64,000 nucleotides of DNA from Prevotella corporis DSM 18810 = JCM 8529 (GCF_000430525.1 NZ_AUME01000001.1:1-64000), one strand, 5' to 3'; shown: positions 17,121 through 27,672, counted from the first letter of the stretch. The notes: a model not told the origin generated them from the letters alone. Made by a program: numbers and translations.

Positions 17121-18569
17121 TTATCTCCCTCCGGAGAGACAGAGAAGAATATCGCCCTTCTCCATTTTAAGTTTTCCATTGGGTACGATGATTGACTTGC
17201 CACGCTTCACCATCATTACGAGCGTATTTTTAGGAATATTCATCTCTGAAAGCAAGTTGCCATTTTCAAGCATCTCATTCGTAAGGATGACTTCCTTTAG
17301 CTGAGAACCTAATTCTTCCGGTATTTCCACACCAAACTCATTGCCGGTTTTCTCCTCTGGCAAATCCAAATTGAGCTTGCGTGCAATAAAGGAAATGGTT
17401 GTTCCCTGTAAGAGAAGTGAGATGAGAGTGATGAAGAACACTATATTAAAGATGATGTCGGCACCTTCTATGTTGTTGATAAGAGGATAAGTGGCAAAAA
17501 TAATCGGTACGGCACCACGAAGCCCAACCCAAGACAGAAAGGTTTTGGCACGCCAAGGAATCTTAGGATAAGGTAAAAGACAAATTATCACGCTTATAGG
17601 GCGGGAAACGAACATAATAAACAAACCAATTGCGAGTGCCATTAAGCTCACCCCAGCCATTTCCGATGGATTGACGAGCAGTCCAAGTGTCAGAAAGAGT
17701 ACAATCTGAAGTAGCCATGTGAGTCCGTCAAGAAAAGTTGCCATTTCGCGACGGTAGGATAAACGACTGTTTCCCACTACGAGTCCCGCAATGTAAACAG
17801 CGAGATAGCCGTTGCCGTGCACGACATCCGTAAGCGTGAACGTAATAAAAACCATACACAGGAGAAGCACAGGGTAGAGAGCTGTATTGGGCAAATTAAT
17901 ATGATTAATTAACCAAACAGTTATGCGTCCTGCACAATAACCGATTGCTCCCCCTAACAGAAATTGTTCAAGTAGGTTGACGGCAAGCCCTTGGATAGAA
18001 AAATGCGTTCCGGAAAGTACCACGTCCATCAAAACTAAGGTGAGCATATAAGCCATGGGGTCATTACTTCCACTCTCCAGTTCCAAAATGGGTCGTAGCC
18101 TATGCTTGAGTCCCATTCGTTGGGAGCGTAAGAGGTTAAAGACAGAGGCTGAGTCCGTGGATGACATAGTTGCAGCCAACAGCATGGAAACCATGAGCGA
18201 AAGCTTTACATCTATTCCTCCCCATTGTGATAAACCAAAAATAAAAGAACCAGTAAGGACAGTTGTCAGCACCACACCAAGAGTTGAAAGGATTATGCCG
18301 GGGCCAATAATCGGTTTTATTTCTTTGTATTTTGTGTCCATTCCGCCTGAAAACAGAATGATGCTCAGGGCTATCATGCCTATAAACTGTGCATCTTTCG
18401 GACTGTCAAAGTGAAGTCCCAATCCTTCACTGCCGAATGCCATACCCGTGAAAAGAAAGAGTAGCAGCGTCGGAATGCCAAACCGATAACCTGTTTTGCT
18501 AATTAGGATGCTGATTAAAACAAGCAACGAACCAAGAAGGAATATATTTTCAGTAGTAAATGTCAGCAT
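17121..18569 (-). CDS. K+/H+ antiporter, NhaP2/CvrA type (CPA1)
   Basis: 482 aa. About twelve transmembrane helices form the Na+/H+ exchanger fold; ELESGSNDPMAYMLT is the conserved ND-containing ion-binding motif of CPA1 antiporters, and TDSASVFNLLRS precedes it. After about residue 400 a soluble TrkA_C-like domain (EIPEELGSQLKEVIL through the GDILLCLSGG end) replaces further helices, the NhaP2/YcgO layout. Probable role: potassium or sodium extrusion coupled to protons. Single gene; -7 box at 18636-18643. Confidence 0.85.
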   Translation of the reverse strand: MLTFTTENIFLLGSLLVLISILISKTGYRFGIPTLLLFLFTGMAFGSEGLGLHFDSPKDAQFIGMIALSIILFSGGMDTKYKEIKPIIGPGIILSTLGVVLTTVLTGSFIFGLSQWGGIDVKLSLMVSMLLAATMSSTDSASVFNLLRSQRMGLKHRLRPILELESGSNDPMAYMLTLVLMDVVLSGTHFSIQGLAVNLLEQFLLGGAIGYCAGRITVWLINHINLPNTALYPVLLLCMVFITFTLTDVVHGNGYLAVYIAGLVVGNSRLSYRREMATFLDGLTWLLQIVLFLTLGLLVNPSEMAGVSLMALAIGLFIMFVSRPISVIICLLPYPKIPWRAKTFLSWVGLRGAVPIIFATYPLINNIEGADIIFNIVFFITLISLLLQGTTISFIARKLNLDLPEEKTGNEFGVEIPEELGSQLKEVILTNEMLENGNLLSEMNIPKNTLVMMVKRGKSIIVPNGKLKMEKGDILLCLSGGR

Positions 18570-18635
18570 TCAAAATGTTGATTAAAAAACAATAAGTTCG
18601 CTCTCGTAAAATAATGTCAATATCATATAATGCTA

Positions 18636-18643
18636 CAAAGATA
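18636..18643 (-). promoter_or_regulatory. -7 box for the antiporter
   Basis: Minus-strand TATCTTTG, a full consensus -7 without a visible -33. The leader is about 65 nt. The gap 18570-19049 holds this and the pflB promoter. Confidence 0.5.
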
Positions 18644-18936
18644 GTAATAAAATTGGACTAGTTGGGCAGAATAGTGCATAAATCCTTAAAAATGAAACAT
18701 GGGAAAGGGGAGTGTGAGAACGTTTGGTCGACATTGGGTAAATACGCACGATACAAAAGATACTAAAAAATAGGTATGTATATGCGGTTTTGTTATGCGT
18801 TTTGCTAACTGTGGATTGCATTCTTTGTTGTATTGTATATGCTTAATACCTAAATATAAGTATTGCGCTTTTTGGATTTGTCTGTTTCTGCACACATAAA
18901 AAGAGGTGTGCATCGAAAAATACCAAACTTTAAGTA

Positions 18937-18967
18937 TTGTGGCAATTCCGCAAACATACTAATTTTG
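18937..18967 (+). promoter_or_regulatory. Promoter of pflB
   Basis: TTG (18937-18939), 20-bp spacer, TAATTTTG (18960-18967). It gives a leader of about 78 nt. Confidence 0.65.
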
Positions 18968-19049
18968 CACTGTCAAAAGTTAGAAACAATTCGCTAAATA
19001 ATCAATGCTGCCCATGCGACAGTAATTTACTTAAACCAACAAATATAGT

Positions 19050-21296
19050 ATGAGAAAAGAATGGAGAAGCTTCACCGGCACTAAATGGGTTGATGAGGTG
19101 AACATGCGAGAGTTTATTCAGAATAACTATACCTCCTACGAGGGCAATGAGGATTTCCTTGCAGGTCCAACTAAGGCTACCAAGCAACTCTGGGACAAAC
19201 TGAAAGAACTTCAGAAAGAAGAGCGTGCTAAGGGTGGTGTCCTTGATATGGAAACCGAAGTGGTTTCAAGTATGACAGCATACGGTGCTGGTTACATCGA
19301 TGAGAGCATCAAGGACTTGGAGAAAGTTGTAGGGCTGCAGACCGACAAGCCTCTCAAGCGTGCTTTCATGCCTTACGGTGGCATCAAGATGGCTGAGCAG
19401 GCATGCACCACTTATGGCTACCAGCCATCAGAGAAGTTGCACGAAATCTTTACGAAATATTGCAAGACACACAACGACGGTGTGTTCGATGCTTACACAG
19501 ATGAGATGAAGCTCGTACGCCACAACCACATTCTCACTGGTTTGCCTGACACATACGGCCGTGGTCGTATCGTGGGCGACTATCGTCGTGTGGCTCTTTA
19601 TGGTATCGACTTCCTTATTGAGGAAAAAAAGAAAGACCTTAAGAACTGCGGTGACGGGACAATGACCGATTACACCATCCGTCTGCGTGAGGAGATTTCA
19701 ATGCAGATCAAGGCATTGAACGAAATGAAGGAGATGGCCAAGATATACGGTTATGACATCTCGCAGCCAGCAAATAACGCTCGTGAGGCCGTACAATGGC
19801 TCTACTTCGGCTATCTTTCAGCCATCAAGACTCAAAACGGCGCAGCCATGTCAGTGGGTCGAGTATCCACTTTCCTTGATATCTACATCACACGTGATAT
19901 GCAAGAAGGTACATTGACCGAGGAAGAGGCACAGGAATTGATCGACCATTTGGTTATGAAATTCCGCATGGTGAAGTTCGCTCGTATTCCTTCTTACAAC
20001 CAACTCTTCTCTGGCGACCCAGTTTGGGCAACTTTGGAGATGGCAGGTCTGGGCATGGACGGGCGATCGATGGTCACAAAGAACGACTTCCGTTTCCTCC
20101 ACACCTTGGAAAACATGGGTCCATCGCCAGAACCTAACCTGACGGTGCTCTATTCGCCAGCCCTTCCTGAGGGATTCAAGAAATATGCTGCCAAGATTTC
20201 GGTTAAGACAAGTTCCATTCAGTATGAGAACGACGAGGTGATGCGTCCAGTATGGGGCGACGATTACTCCATCTGCTGTTGTGTTTCGGCAACACAGACA
20301 GGTAAGGAGATGCAGTTCTTCGGTGCGCGTGCCAACCTCGCAAAGTGTTTGACCTATGCTATCAGCGGCGGTGTCGATGCCAAGACTCGCGAACAGTGCG
20401 GTCCGGCTCTCCGTCCTATTGAGGGCGACGTTGTGACATACGAGGAATTCATGCCGAAGTTTATGGATATGATGGAGTGGCTTGCAGGAATTTACGTTAA
20501 CACCCTGAACCTCATCCACTACATGCACGACAAATATTTCTACGAAGCTGCAGAATTGGCCCTCATTGATACCAATGTCCGCCGTACTTTCGCAACTGGT
20601 ATTGCTGGCTTCAGCCATGTGGTTGACTCCATTTCGGCCATCAAGTATGCGAAGGTGAACATCATTCGCGATGAGACGGGTTTCCCACTTGAGTTCAAGA
20701 CCGAAGGCGAGTTCCCACGTTATGGTAACGACGACGATCGTGCGGACAACATCGCTGTATGGTTGCTCAAGACATTTGTGGGCATGATTAAGAAACACCA
20801 CACCTACCGTGATTCAGAGCCGACCACAAGTATCCTGACCATTACGTCGAATGTGGTTTACGGTAAATATACCAGTAGCATGCCTGACGGTCGTCCGGCA
20901 GGTGCTCCGCTTGCTCCAGGTGCCAATCCTTCATACGGAGCTGAGAAGAACGGACTTCTGGCCTCACTCAACTCTGTTGCGAAGTTGCCTTACGAGTATG
21001 CGCTTGATGGCATTTCCAATACCCAGACGATTGCTCCGAGCACATTAGGGCACAACGAGGAGGAACAGGCCAACACGCTTGTTGGTGTCATGGACGGCTA
21101 CTTCGGTCGTGGGGCTCACCATCTGAACGTTAATGTGTTCGGTGTCGAGAAGCTCATCGACTGCATGGAGCATCCAGAGAAGGAAGAATATGCCAACTTT
21201 ACCATCCGCGTGAGTGGATATGCGGTTAAGTTCATCGACCTGACCCGTGAGCAACAGGAGGACGTTATCGCACGTCAGTCGCACAACAGAATGTAA
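19050..21296 (+). CDS. pflB: Formate C-acetyltransferase (pyruvate formate-lyase)
   Basis: 748 aa. Converts pyruvate plus CoA to acetyl-CoA and formate in anaerobic fermentation. The catalytic pair is in SICCCVSAT (Cys410-Cys411, preceded by a third Cys409). The glycyl-radical site is RVSGYAVKF near the C-terminus (Gly723). The activating enzyme follows at 21394, 97 bp downstream, and formate-using fhs lies 3 kb further on, consistent with formate feeding one-carbon metabolism. As a glycyl-radical enzyme it is inactivated by oxygen. The start has its own promoter. Confidence 0.97.
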   Translation: MRKEWRSFTGTKWVDEVNMREFIQNNYTSYEGNEDFLAGPTKATKQLWDKLKELQKEERAKGGVLDMETEVVSSMTAYGAGYIDESIKDLEKVVGLQTDKPLKRAFMPYGGIKMAEQACTTYGYQPSEKLHEIFTKYCKTHNDGVFDAYTDEMKLVRHNHILTGLPDTYGRGRIVGDYRRVALYGIDFLIEEKKKDLKNCGDGTMTDYTIRLREEISMQIKALNEMKEMAKIYGYDISQPANNAREAVQWLYFGYLSAIKTQNGAAMSVGRVSTFLDIYITRDMQEGTLTEEEAQELIDHLVMKFRMVKFARIPSYNQLFSGDPVWATLEMAGLGMDGRSMVTKNDFRFLHTLENMGPSPEPNLTVLYSPALPEGFKKYAAKISVKTSSIQYENDEVMRPVWGDDYSICCCVSATQTGKEMQFFGARANLAKCLTYAISGGVDAKTREQCGPALRPIEGDVVTYEEFMPKFMDMMEWLAGIYVNTLNLIHYMHDKYFYEAAELALIDTNVRRTFATGIAGFSHVVDSISAIKYAKVNIIRDETGFPLEFKTEGEFPRYGNDDDRADNIAVWLLKTFVGMIKKHHTYRDSEPTTSILTITSNVVYGKYTSSMPDGRPAGAPLAPGANPSYGAEKNGLLASLNSVAKLPYEYALDGISNTQTIAPSTLGHNEEEQANTLVGVMDGYFGRGAHHLNVNVFGVEKLIDCMEHPEKEEYANFTIRVSGYAVKFIDLTREQQEDVIARQSHNRM

Positions 21297-21309
21297 TATC
21301 CTCTCCCAA

Positions 21310-21328
21310 CCCCTCCAAATAGGAGGGG
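21310..21328 (+). other. Hairpin in the pflB-pflA gap
   Basis: CCCCTCC (21310-21316) pairs with GGAGGGG (21322-21328) around a 5-nt loop; CTCCC/GGGAG extends it outward. No U-tract follows, so it may stabilise or punctuate the pflB mRNA rather than end it. Confidence 0.45.
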
Positions 21329-21393
21329 ATGAGGGAGATTGTCTTTATTGTCGAAGCGAGGCTATCGACCATTGATGTCATCATGACCGTCGA

Positions 21394-22275
21394 TTGCTGC
21401 TGACGATTGTGGTCCCTCACAATGAAGATAGCAAGGACAAACTTACACCGAAACAATATATGATGATATCGAACGATAACGAGACGAATCAGTCAGAGCC
21501 CAAGGTTTTCTATCAGACTGGCGAACTGGAAAGGGTGGATGCTGATACGAGGGCGCGCGTTCATTCTACAGAGTCCTTTGGTTCTGTCGATGGACCGGGC
21601 ATCCGTTTCATTGTCTTTCTGAAGGGTTGCGCCATGCGTTGTCGCTATTGTCATAATCCAGACACATGGAATCCAGAGACCGATAAACTCATGACGCCCG
21701 ACGAACTCCTTGCGCAGGCGGTGCGATACCGCAGCTACTGGGGAAAGAACGGCGGCATTACGGTCAGTGGCGGTGAGGCTTTGCTGCAGATTGATTTCCT
21801 CATCGATTTCTTTCGCAAAGCCAAAGCACAGGGCATTCACACCTGTCTCGACACATCGGCACAGCCATTCCGCCGTACTGGTTCATTCTTTGTCAAGTTT
21901 CAGGAACTCATGCGCTACACCGACTTGCTCCTGTTCGACATCAAGCATATTGATTCAGCCGAGCATAAGAAATTGACCGGATATTCCAATGAGAACATTC
22001 TCGACTGCATCCGTTATCTTTCGGAAATCAAAAAGCCCGTCTGGATTCGCCATGTGCTGGTTCCCACCATCACCGATAAGGAAGAGTATCTCTACCAGTT
22101 GCGCGATTTTATCGCAACACTCACGAACGTTGAGCGGATAGAGGTGTTGCCTTATCACACATTAGGGGTTTATAAATGGGAAAATCTCAATATGTCTTAC
22201 GAACTGAAAGATATTCCAGAGCCGACACAAGAGAGTGTAGAGCATGCGCAGAAGCTCCTAAGTGGAGACCTGTGA
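21394..22275 (+). CDS. pflA: Pyruvate formate-lyase activating enzyme (radical SAM)
   Basis: 293 aa as drawn; the ATG pair at 21460/21463 is also plausible and gives about 270 aa, nearer to the family's ~250. Radical-SAM cluster Cys motif GCAMRCRYCHNP (CxxxCxxC), the glycine-rich GGITVSGGEALLQ and the FGSVDGPGIRF opening are diagnostic of PFL-AE, which installs the glycyl radical on PflB using SAM. It follows pflB on the same strand. Terminator at 22325-22363. Confidence 0.93.
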   Translation: MLLTIVVPHNEDSKDKLTPKQYMMISNDNETNQSEPKVFYQTGELERVDADTRARVHSTESFGSVDGPGIRFIVFLKGCAMRCRYCHNPDTWNPETDKLMTPDELLAQAVRYRSYWGKNGGITVSGGEALLQIDFLIDFFRKAKAQGIHTCLDTSAQPFRRTGSFFVKFQELMRYTDLLLFDIKHIDSAEHKKLTGYSNENILDCIRYLSEIKKPVWIRHVLVPTITDKEEYLYQLRDFIATLTNVERIEVLPYHTLGVYKWENLNMSYELKDIPEPTQESVEHAQKLLSGDL

Positions 22276-22300
22276 ATAGTATAGCTTATGTTAGATTGAA

Positions 22301-22990
22301 TTATTTTTTTTGCAAATAACTTATGCCTGCCAATAGATTGCGAAACCTATGGCAGGCTTTTTTCTGTTGTTTATATTCGTGTTCTTGGTGAAATTTCGTG
22401 ACGCCCGTATCGAAAATGGTATTGGCTGTTGAGATGCCGCCAAACGGTTCTACGTCGAGGAAGGCACAGTTGACACCTTCTTTGAAAGTGGTGGTGTGCC
22501 TTTTCTCGCCAGCGAATATTTTTGGTTTGTCCGTCAGTATGATATGCTTGGCCTTTACGTTAATCTTGATGGCTCTTCCGCCGGCCATCAAATCTGCTCC
22601 GATACCTCCTTTCACCTTAGCCACAGGGCTTTCCATGGCAGCTAATCTGTCGTTGGGCGCGATGGCAGCGCTGGCTCTTCTGATTACAGTGTTTCCGATT
22701 TGCATTTCGGGTATCTTGCAGAATGAGACTTTTCCCAGATTGCCGTTGTAATCTAATGCCTCTCCCCATCCGTCAGGAACGATGCCGGGCTCCTGTGCAT
22801 CGAAAAGTATCGTGTTGGAACAACCTGTGTCGAATAGAAAAGTGGCAGTCTTGTTGCCAATGCACACATCAAGCAAGATACGGTGTCCCTCAAATCTGAT
22901 GGGAATCGTATCGACGAAGTTCTTTCTGGTTATCTGCATGGATTCGTTGCGACGTGCGGCGCAGATGGTCGTCGCCCTGAGAAGAACCAT
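22301..22990 (-). pseudogene. Retropepsin-like aspartyl protease, probably 3'-truncated
   Basis: 229 codons. FLFDTGCSNTILFD is an Asp-Thr-Gly active-site motif of clan AA aspartic proteases, and a second DTG appears late (NTIFDTGVTKF) exactly where a second lobe should begin. After it the sequence degrades to a K/Q-rich tail that runs through the pflA terminator (22325-22363), so the second lobe seems lost. The N-terminus also lacks a clear signal peptide, unusual for Bacteroidota members, which are normally exported. It could be a decayed gene or a functional single-lobe protein that dimerises like retroviral proteases. No promoter recognised. Confidence 0.55.
22325..22363 (+). terminator. 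Terminator of pflA
   Basis: GCCTGCC (22325-22331) pairs with GGCAGGC (22351-22357), extended by ATAG/CTAT with a bulged A, then six T. It lies inside the 3' end of the minus-strand protease frame. Confidence 0.8.
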
Positions 22991-23202
22991 TAATACTGAT
23001 ATGTTGAAAAATTATCTTGCCATTTGCGATTAACGGAAATCCGTCCGAAATGTTGTATCTGTCCGACGGAGATGGCAGAAGGGTGAATTATAGTCCTCCT
23101 TCTACACCAAATCCTATTGCCCGGCATTGATAACGTGGCCTCGCACATGAGTCAGTCGCTTAACTCAGCACATCCGCTCATGACTGGTAGGGGATGAAAT
23201 GT

Positions 23203-23405
23203 AAAAGGTGCACAACTGCAAATTTCTTCGCTTGTTGTGCACCTCTTGGCTATCCTCAGACAGCCTTCGGTGTCTCTCCTGAAAATAATCAATCTATTTA
23301 CCTTTAAACCAAAACCTAATCTCTAAAAACAATCTCTATTTACCTATTCAACCAAGACCTACTGTCTTATACTAACTTAAACAATTCTATTAATCCGCTT
23401 TATCT
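23203..23405 (-). ncRNA. Probable stand-alone ~200-nt small RNA
   Basis: A consensus promoter (23410-23440) and a perfect 11-bp terminator hairpin (AGGTGCACAAC / GTTGTGCACCT, 23206-23216 and 23234-23244, then UUU) bound a noncoding minus-strand transcript of about 200 nt. It contains an AU-rich direct repeat (plus-strand 23290-23318 and 23330-23361, TAGGTYTTGGTT...GGTAAATAGA) and a 7-bp hairpin GGCTGTC/GATAGCC. No ORF of note. The architecture (phylum promoter at one end, terminator at the other) is like that described for the Bacteroidales-1 RNA class, which has been discussed as a 6S-like RNA; I could not verify membership. It might instead be an attenuated leader of the protease gene. Confidence 0.5.
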
Positions 23406-23409
23406 TTTG

Positions 23410-23440
23410 CAAAGATATATACAAGTCATCGATTACACAA
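23410..23440 (-). promoter_or_regulatory. Promoter of the small RNA
   Basis: Minus strand: TTG (23438-23440), 20-bp spacer, TATCTTTG (23410-23417); a full consensus. The gap 22991-23697 contains no other gene I can support. Confidence 0.7.
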
Positions 23441-23617
23441 GAAAAATGAACGTAAAGAATTGAAAATCACTCCTTTTTTTGATTTATATCAACAAAAAGT
23501 GCCTTTGAGGGGTCAAAATGGGCTTTCTGGGTGTGATTTTTAGACAAACTATCATCCTTTTTTTTGTCTCTGACAAGTCATCCACACCCGCCGAATCTCA
23601 TTTCTCTCGGATTTAGC

Positions 23618-23648
23618 TTGTTGTTATTCTGAAAAATCATTACTTTTG
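23618..23648 (+). promoter_or_regulatory. Promoter of the lipoprotein gene 23698
   Basis: TTG (23618-23620), 20-bp spacer, TACTTTTG (23641-23648). It is 49 bp before the chosen ATG and supports the ORF as a real gene. Confidence 0.65.
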
Positions 23649-23697
23649 CCGTGCGGGAGACAAACAATACTCGCTAAAGGAAAGGACGGTGGGCAGC

Positions 23698-24123
23698 ATG
23701 AATAAATTGTTTTATTGTTTTTTGTTGACAACACTTCTTTGCGGTTGCAAGGAGCGGAAAGAGCTACAGGCACCCGTTCGGCAACCTGTCACGACCGAAT
23801 ATGTGGAGAAAGGCAACCAGCGTGTCAGATCTTTGAACCAGCGGAATGCTGGTTTCGTATCGACTGCCATGCAGACGGTCGAGGTCAGTGAGCAATGCTT
23901 CGGTGTCAAAGAACCATCGCTGTTGGACAGGCTGCCGAGGGTCGATGAGGCATCGCGAAAAGACTCTGCGCTTATCAGCCAATTGAACGAAGGAGATGTG
24001 TTCTTGTTGCAGCCTGGCGAGAAGGGAGTGGTGCAGATGGAAGATGCGACCAAGATGCTCGTGCGCTTTCAGGTGGCCGAATTGTGGATTTGGAAATCGA
24101 ATGTCATCCAGCGGCAGCGTTGA
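23698..24123 (+). CDS. Putative lipoprotein, unknown function
   Basis: 141 aa from ATG 23698 (MNKLFYCFLLTTLLCGCKE); an in-frame ATG at 23689 is possible. The N-terminus is a lipoprotein signal with lipobox LLCG-C. The mature part is hydrophilic, about 120 residues, ending VAELWIWKSNVIQRQR, with no family I recognise. The perfect promoter upstream argues for expression. No neighbour suggests a role. Array C follows. Confidence 0.6.
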   Translation: MNKLFYCFLLTTLLCGCKERKELQAPVRQPVTTEYVEKGNQRVRSLNQRNAGFVSTAMQTVEVSEQCFGVKEPSLLDRLPRVDEASRKDSALISQLNEGDVFLLQPGEKGVVQMEDATKMLVRFQVAELWIWKSNVIQRQR

Positions 24124-24297
24124 GAGATTGGGAGACGTTACCACTTCCAGAGTGTTCTTTTTATCATTTTGTCAAAAAAGTTTACTCAAAAACAGTGTTG
24201 GCTATCCGTCGGTTCTGGAAAAACAGAACTTATTGTTTCAGTCATCGGCAAACGTTTTTTGAGTTTTCGAGCCACGATCAACGGTAACCCTCATGCG

Positions 24298-24376
24298 ATA
24301 GCTGACCTTTCATCAGCCAAAGGCACAGCGTTGGCGATAGGGTGGCAGACGTTTGGTCTCGCAAAAGGTCAGCTAT
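24298..24376. repeat. 22-bp-period palindromic array C (4 positions)
   Basis: The end units ATAGCTGACCTTT (centre 24304) and AAAGGTCAGCTAT (centre 24370) are exact inverted copies 66 bp (3 x 22) apart. The two middle positions (24326, 24348) are degenerate but recognisable (GCACAGC; GCAGACG). It lies in the 576-bp gap before fhs. Confidence 0.8.
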
Positions 24377-24627
24377 GGGCAACAAAAAGACGGACGAAAT
24401 TGTGTTTTTATCTTAGCGAATCATGTGTAAATTCTTAATTGTCTGATTATCATTTGTTTATATTCACGCTCATTTTTCGCTTATTTGCAACGAGGGGAGG
24501 AGTGGTTTTGAAATACGCAAGATATGGAAGGCTGTGTGTAAAGATTTTTGACAGTTCTGAAAGAGATTGCTCACAATTTTCAAAATGAGCATAAATATCC
24601 TTTTTATGACATTTTATCATTTAAAAG

Positions 24628-24658
24628 TTTGCGCATCTAAAATTTATGATTACATTTG
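24628..24658 (+). promoter_or_regulatory. Promoter of fhs
   Basis: TTTG (24628-24631), 19-bp spacer, TACATTTG (24651-24658). The leader is about 37 nt. Confidence 0.75.
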
Positions 24659-24699
24659 AGCCTATTATCAAATAACATTTTAAAATCAGTAAAATAAAT

Positions 24700-26367
24700 A
24701 TGAAATCGGATTTTGAGATCGCCCATGAGGCAACGTTGGAACCCATTGAGGACATAGCGAAAAAAGTAAATATTCCAGTTGGTGAATTAGATCTCTATGG
24801 CAAGTACATCGCCAAAGTTCCTTACAGACAGATTGATGAGGAGAAAGTGAAAAAGTCGAAACTGATTCTTATCACCGCCATCACACCGACAAAGGCCGGT
24901 ATCGGTAAGACTACTGTCAGCGTGGGACTTGCACTCGGTATGAACCGCATTGGCAAAAAAGCCATTACGGCGCTCCGTGAGCCGTCGCTCGGTCCATGCT
25001 TCGGCATGAAGGGCGGTGCAGCTGGAGGTGGTTATGCACAGGTGCTGCCAATGGAGAAAATCAATCTCCACTTCACTGGCGACTTTCATGCTATCACATC
25101 GGCCAACAACATGATTTCAGCTTTGCTTGATAACTACATCTACCAGCATCAGGACGAAGGATTTGGCATGCGAGAGGTGTGGTGGCGTAGAGTGCTCGAC
25201 GTCAATGACCGCAATTTGCGTACTGTTGTGACCGGCCTTGGCTCCCGTACGGATGGTGTGGTGATGGAGAACGGATTCAATATTACCCCTGCTTCTGAGA
25301 TTATGGCTATCCTTTGCCTGGCGCAGAACGAGGAGGATCTTTATCAACGCATAGATAACATCATTCTGGGAATCACTCTTGAGGGAAAACCACTGCGTGT
25401 AGGCGACTTGAAGATTACAGGCTCGATAGTGGCTTTGCTGAAAGATGCCTTCAACCCAAACCTCGTTCAGACAATTGAGAACACGCCAGCATTTATTCAT
25501 GGTGGTCCGTTCGCCAATATTGCACACGGTTGCAGCAGTATCATTGCCACCAAAATGGCAATGACTTACGGTGACTATTGCATCACAGAGGCTGGTTTCG
25601 GTGCTGACTTGGGTGCTGAGAAATTCCTCGATATCAAGTGTCGCAAGGCTGGAATCTCCCCAGTACTGACTGTACTTGTGGCCACAGCTCAGGCGTTGAA
25701 GATGCATGGAGGGGTTGATGAGAAGGAAATCAGCAAGCCCAACGTTAATGGAGTAAGAGCGGGATTGGCCAACATGGATAAGCATATTGCCAATCTGCAA
25801 GCTTTCGGACAGTCGGTGGTAGTCTGCCTGAACCGCTTTGCCTCCGATACCGACGAAGAACTGGAAATCGTTGAGCAGCATTGCAAGGAACTGGGCATAG
25901 GCTTCGCTCTGAATACGGCCTTCACCGATGGTGGGAAGGGTGCCGAGAATTTGGCCCGGCTGGTGGTTGAGACGATTGAAAAGAATCCTTCAAAACCACT
26001 GAAACTTGCCTACTATGAGACGGATAGCATTGAGACCAAGGTGAATAAAGTGGCGAAGAACATCTACGGCGCAAAGGAAGTCATTATCCTTTCGAGGGCA
26101 AAGAAACAGTTGGCGCTCATCAAGCAATTGGGATTCGACAAATATCCAGTCTGCATTGCCAAGACACAGTATTCCTTCTCTGAGGACCCCAAGGCTTACG
26201 GTATGCCCAAGGACTTTGAGATGACCATCCGTGAGTTCGTCATCAACTCAGGTGCAGAGATGATTGTTGCCATAGCTGGAAATATTATGCGTATGCCAGG
26301 ATTACCGAAGAGCCCGCAGGCAGAGCGCATAGAGGTCGTTAACGGTGTCATCGAGGGTCTGTCGTAA
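24700..26367 (+). CDS. fhs: Formate--tetrahydrofolate ligase
   Basis: 555 aa, family length. Makes 10-formyl-THF from formate, ATP and THF. Nucleotide-binding loop [16 protein letters not shown] (about 64-79), then [20 protein letters not shown], both diagnostic. It captures formate made by the pflB/pflA pair for purine and one-carbon metabolism. Single gene with its own promoter; two hairpins follow at 26484-26571. Confidence 0.96.
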   Translation: MKSDFEIAHEATLEPIEDIAKKVNIPVGELDLYGKYIAKVPYRQIDEEKVKKSKLILITAITPTKAGIGKTTVSVGLALGMNRIGKKAITALREPSLGPCFGMKGGAAGGGYAQVLPMEKINLHFTGDFHAITSANNMISALLDNYIYQHQDEGFGMREVWWRRVLDVNDRNLRTVVTGLGSRTDGVVMENGFNITPASEIMAILCLAQNEEDLYQRIDNIILGITLEGKPLRVGDLKITGSIVALLKDAFNPNLVQTIENTPAFIHGGPFANIAHGCSSIIATKMAMTYGDYCITEAGFGADLGAEKFLDIKCRKAGISPVLTVLVATAQALKMHGGVDEKEISKPNVNGVRAGLANMDKHIANLQAFGQSVVVCLNRFASDTDEELEIVEQHCKELGIGFALNTAFTDGGKGAENLARLVVETIEKNPSKPLKLAYYETDSIETKVNKVAKNIYGAKEVIILSRAKKQLALIKQLGFDKYPVCIAKTQYSFSEDPKAYGMPKDFEMTIREFVINSGAEMIVAIAGNIMRMPGLPKSPQAERIEVVNGVIEGLS

Positions 26368-26483
26368 AGCCAAGAGAGTTATATTTGCCTAATTTCTATA
26401 AAGATTACGCTCTTCATCGATGCTTTCGGTTGAGCAAATCCAATTTCATGAGGAAAGAACGGCAAATCAAAACTCAAATATAA

Positions 26484-26508
26484 AAGAAGGATTTAGACAG
26501 TCCTTCTT
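26484..26508 (+). terminator. Hairpin after fhs
   Basis: AAGAAGGA (26484-26491) pairs with TCCTTCTT (26501-26508). The U-tract is weak, so it may be an mRNA-stabilising hairpin ahead of the stronger terminator at 26521. Confidence 0.45.
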
Positions 26509-26520
26509 GCAAAGACAATA

Positions 26521-26571
26521 AAAGAGTCATATCATCTTTCACTATCAGAGACTGATATGACTCTTTTTGTT
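26521..26571 (+). terminator. Strong terminator after fhs
   Basis: AAAGAGTCATATCA (26521-26534) pairs perfectly with TGATATGACTCTTT (26553-26566), followed by T-rich TTGTTTT. The following 300 bp up to 26866 hold no gene I can support, only the inverted AATCGGTCAT copy at 26853-26862. Confidence 0.8.
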
Positions 26572-26866
26572 TTGTGATTGACTATCGGTAATTCCCTTGG
26601 GTGTTCATTTGGGAGGCTTGACCACTCAGATAAAGTTATAATGGAATTGCTTGAGCAGAACAGTTGTTTTTTACTCCAATCGCTCATTAGAGCCTGTGCT
26701 GATTTTATTTGATAGTCGGGCCGCTTGTTTGTCATTCTTTTGAAGACGTAGCGGACTACGGCGATAGAGAATGGCAGGAACGTTGGCGACACACGAATGC
26801 AATCGGTCAGGATGCCTCATCCTCGTCATCTCATGGTGAAACCACAGTCAAATGACCGATTCGGAT

Positions 26867-27277
26867 TTAATGTATCGTCATACAGAAAGCGATTTGGCAT
26901 CCGGCAGCTAATGCCACGGAAAGGCACCATACATACCATTTGTTTTTCAAATAGCAGATCAAACCACCCACAATGGCGACAAGGTCAATTAAATCGAGCC
27001 ATAGGATATTCCAACTACTTTTGAAGCCGAACAGCAACCAGTTGATATCTCCAATATACCGTGCTACTAAAATGCCGAGTAATATAGTGCTGCAAGCTAC
27101 CGTCTCTGATTGATACCGTTTTAGCAGATACCATGTAAGGAGTAACAGAAAAATGCTGTCAAGTATTTGCAGAATATGGGATGTTTCTACCAACTTCGCT
27201 GAAAAAAACATCAACAACAAATAGGAAAGCGTAATCGCAAAAGCTTTCAATGCGGCAAAAAGGTTCGTTTTATTCAT
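26867..27277 (-). CDS. Small integral membrane protein
   Basis: 136 aa, four or five predicted transmembrane helices (first from about residue 10, last ending near 130) with short loops. Starts MNKTNLFAALKAFAITLS. No named family recognised; it looks like the small four-helix DUF proteins found singly in Bacteroidota. A -7 box TATATTTG is at 27369-27376. It ends beside an AATCGGTCAT 10-mer. Confidence 0.6.
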   Translation of the reverse strand: MNKTNLFAALKAFAITLSYLLLMFFSAKLVETSHILQILDSIFLLLLTWYLLKRYQSETVACSTILLGILVARYIGDINWLLFGFKSSWNILWLDLIDLVAIVGGLICYLKNKWYVWCLSVALAAGCQIAFCMTIH

Positions 27278-27368
27278 AACAAGATAAAAAATATAGTGTG
27301 AGTTTGACGAAAAATTTAGTCCGGAAAGGGCTCATGATAAATTATTTATCTCTTTCTATTTATGAGCA

Positions 27369-27376
27369 CAAATATA
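27369..27376 (-). promoter_or_regulatory. -7 box for 26867-27277
   Basis: Minus-strand TATATTTG, no -33. The divergent gap 27278-27768 also holds the tig promoter and nothing else recognisable. Confidence 0.4.
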
Positions 27377-27672
27377 ATAAAAATAAATAGTTAAAAAAAA
27401 AAGACTTCTATAAATTAAGGATGTTTAACGCATATGCTTCTTGATGTTTTCCTTTGTTATCCTGTTTCTTATGGCATGATGAAATTTTGCCATTGGTTCT
27501 TAACAATATGGAAATCCAGAGTTTCTAAAGAGATATCACACTTGCTTTTCCATAGGAGAAATATGCATTTTACTCGGACTTTGCGTTTGCTCGTAAATAG
27601 TAGAAGCAGTGGAAGCTCTGTTTAAAAATATTTTTTTTCTCCTTATTATTATGTTGTTATGCAAAAAATGAG

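Noticed and set aside
26532-26792. 86-codon minus-strand frame.
   Set aside because: It ends inside the fhs terminator and lacks promoter, RBS or recognisable sequence; possibly decayed, but not supported.
27434-27625. 63-codon plus-strand frame before tig.
   Set aside because: Composition looks random and AT-rich; the tig promoter lies directly downstream.
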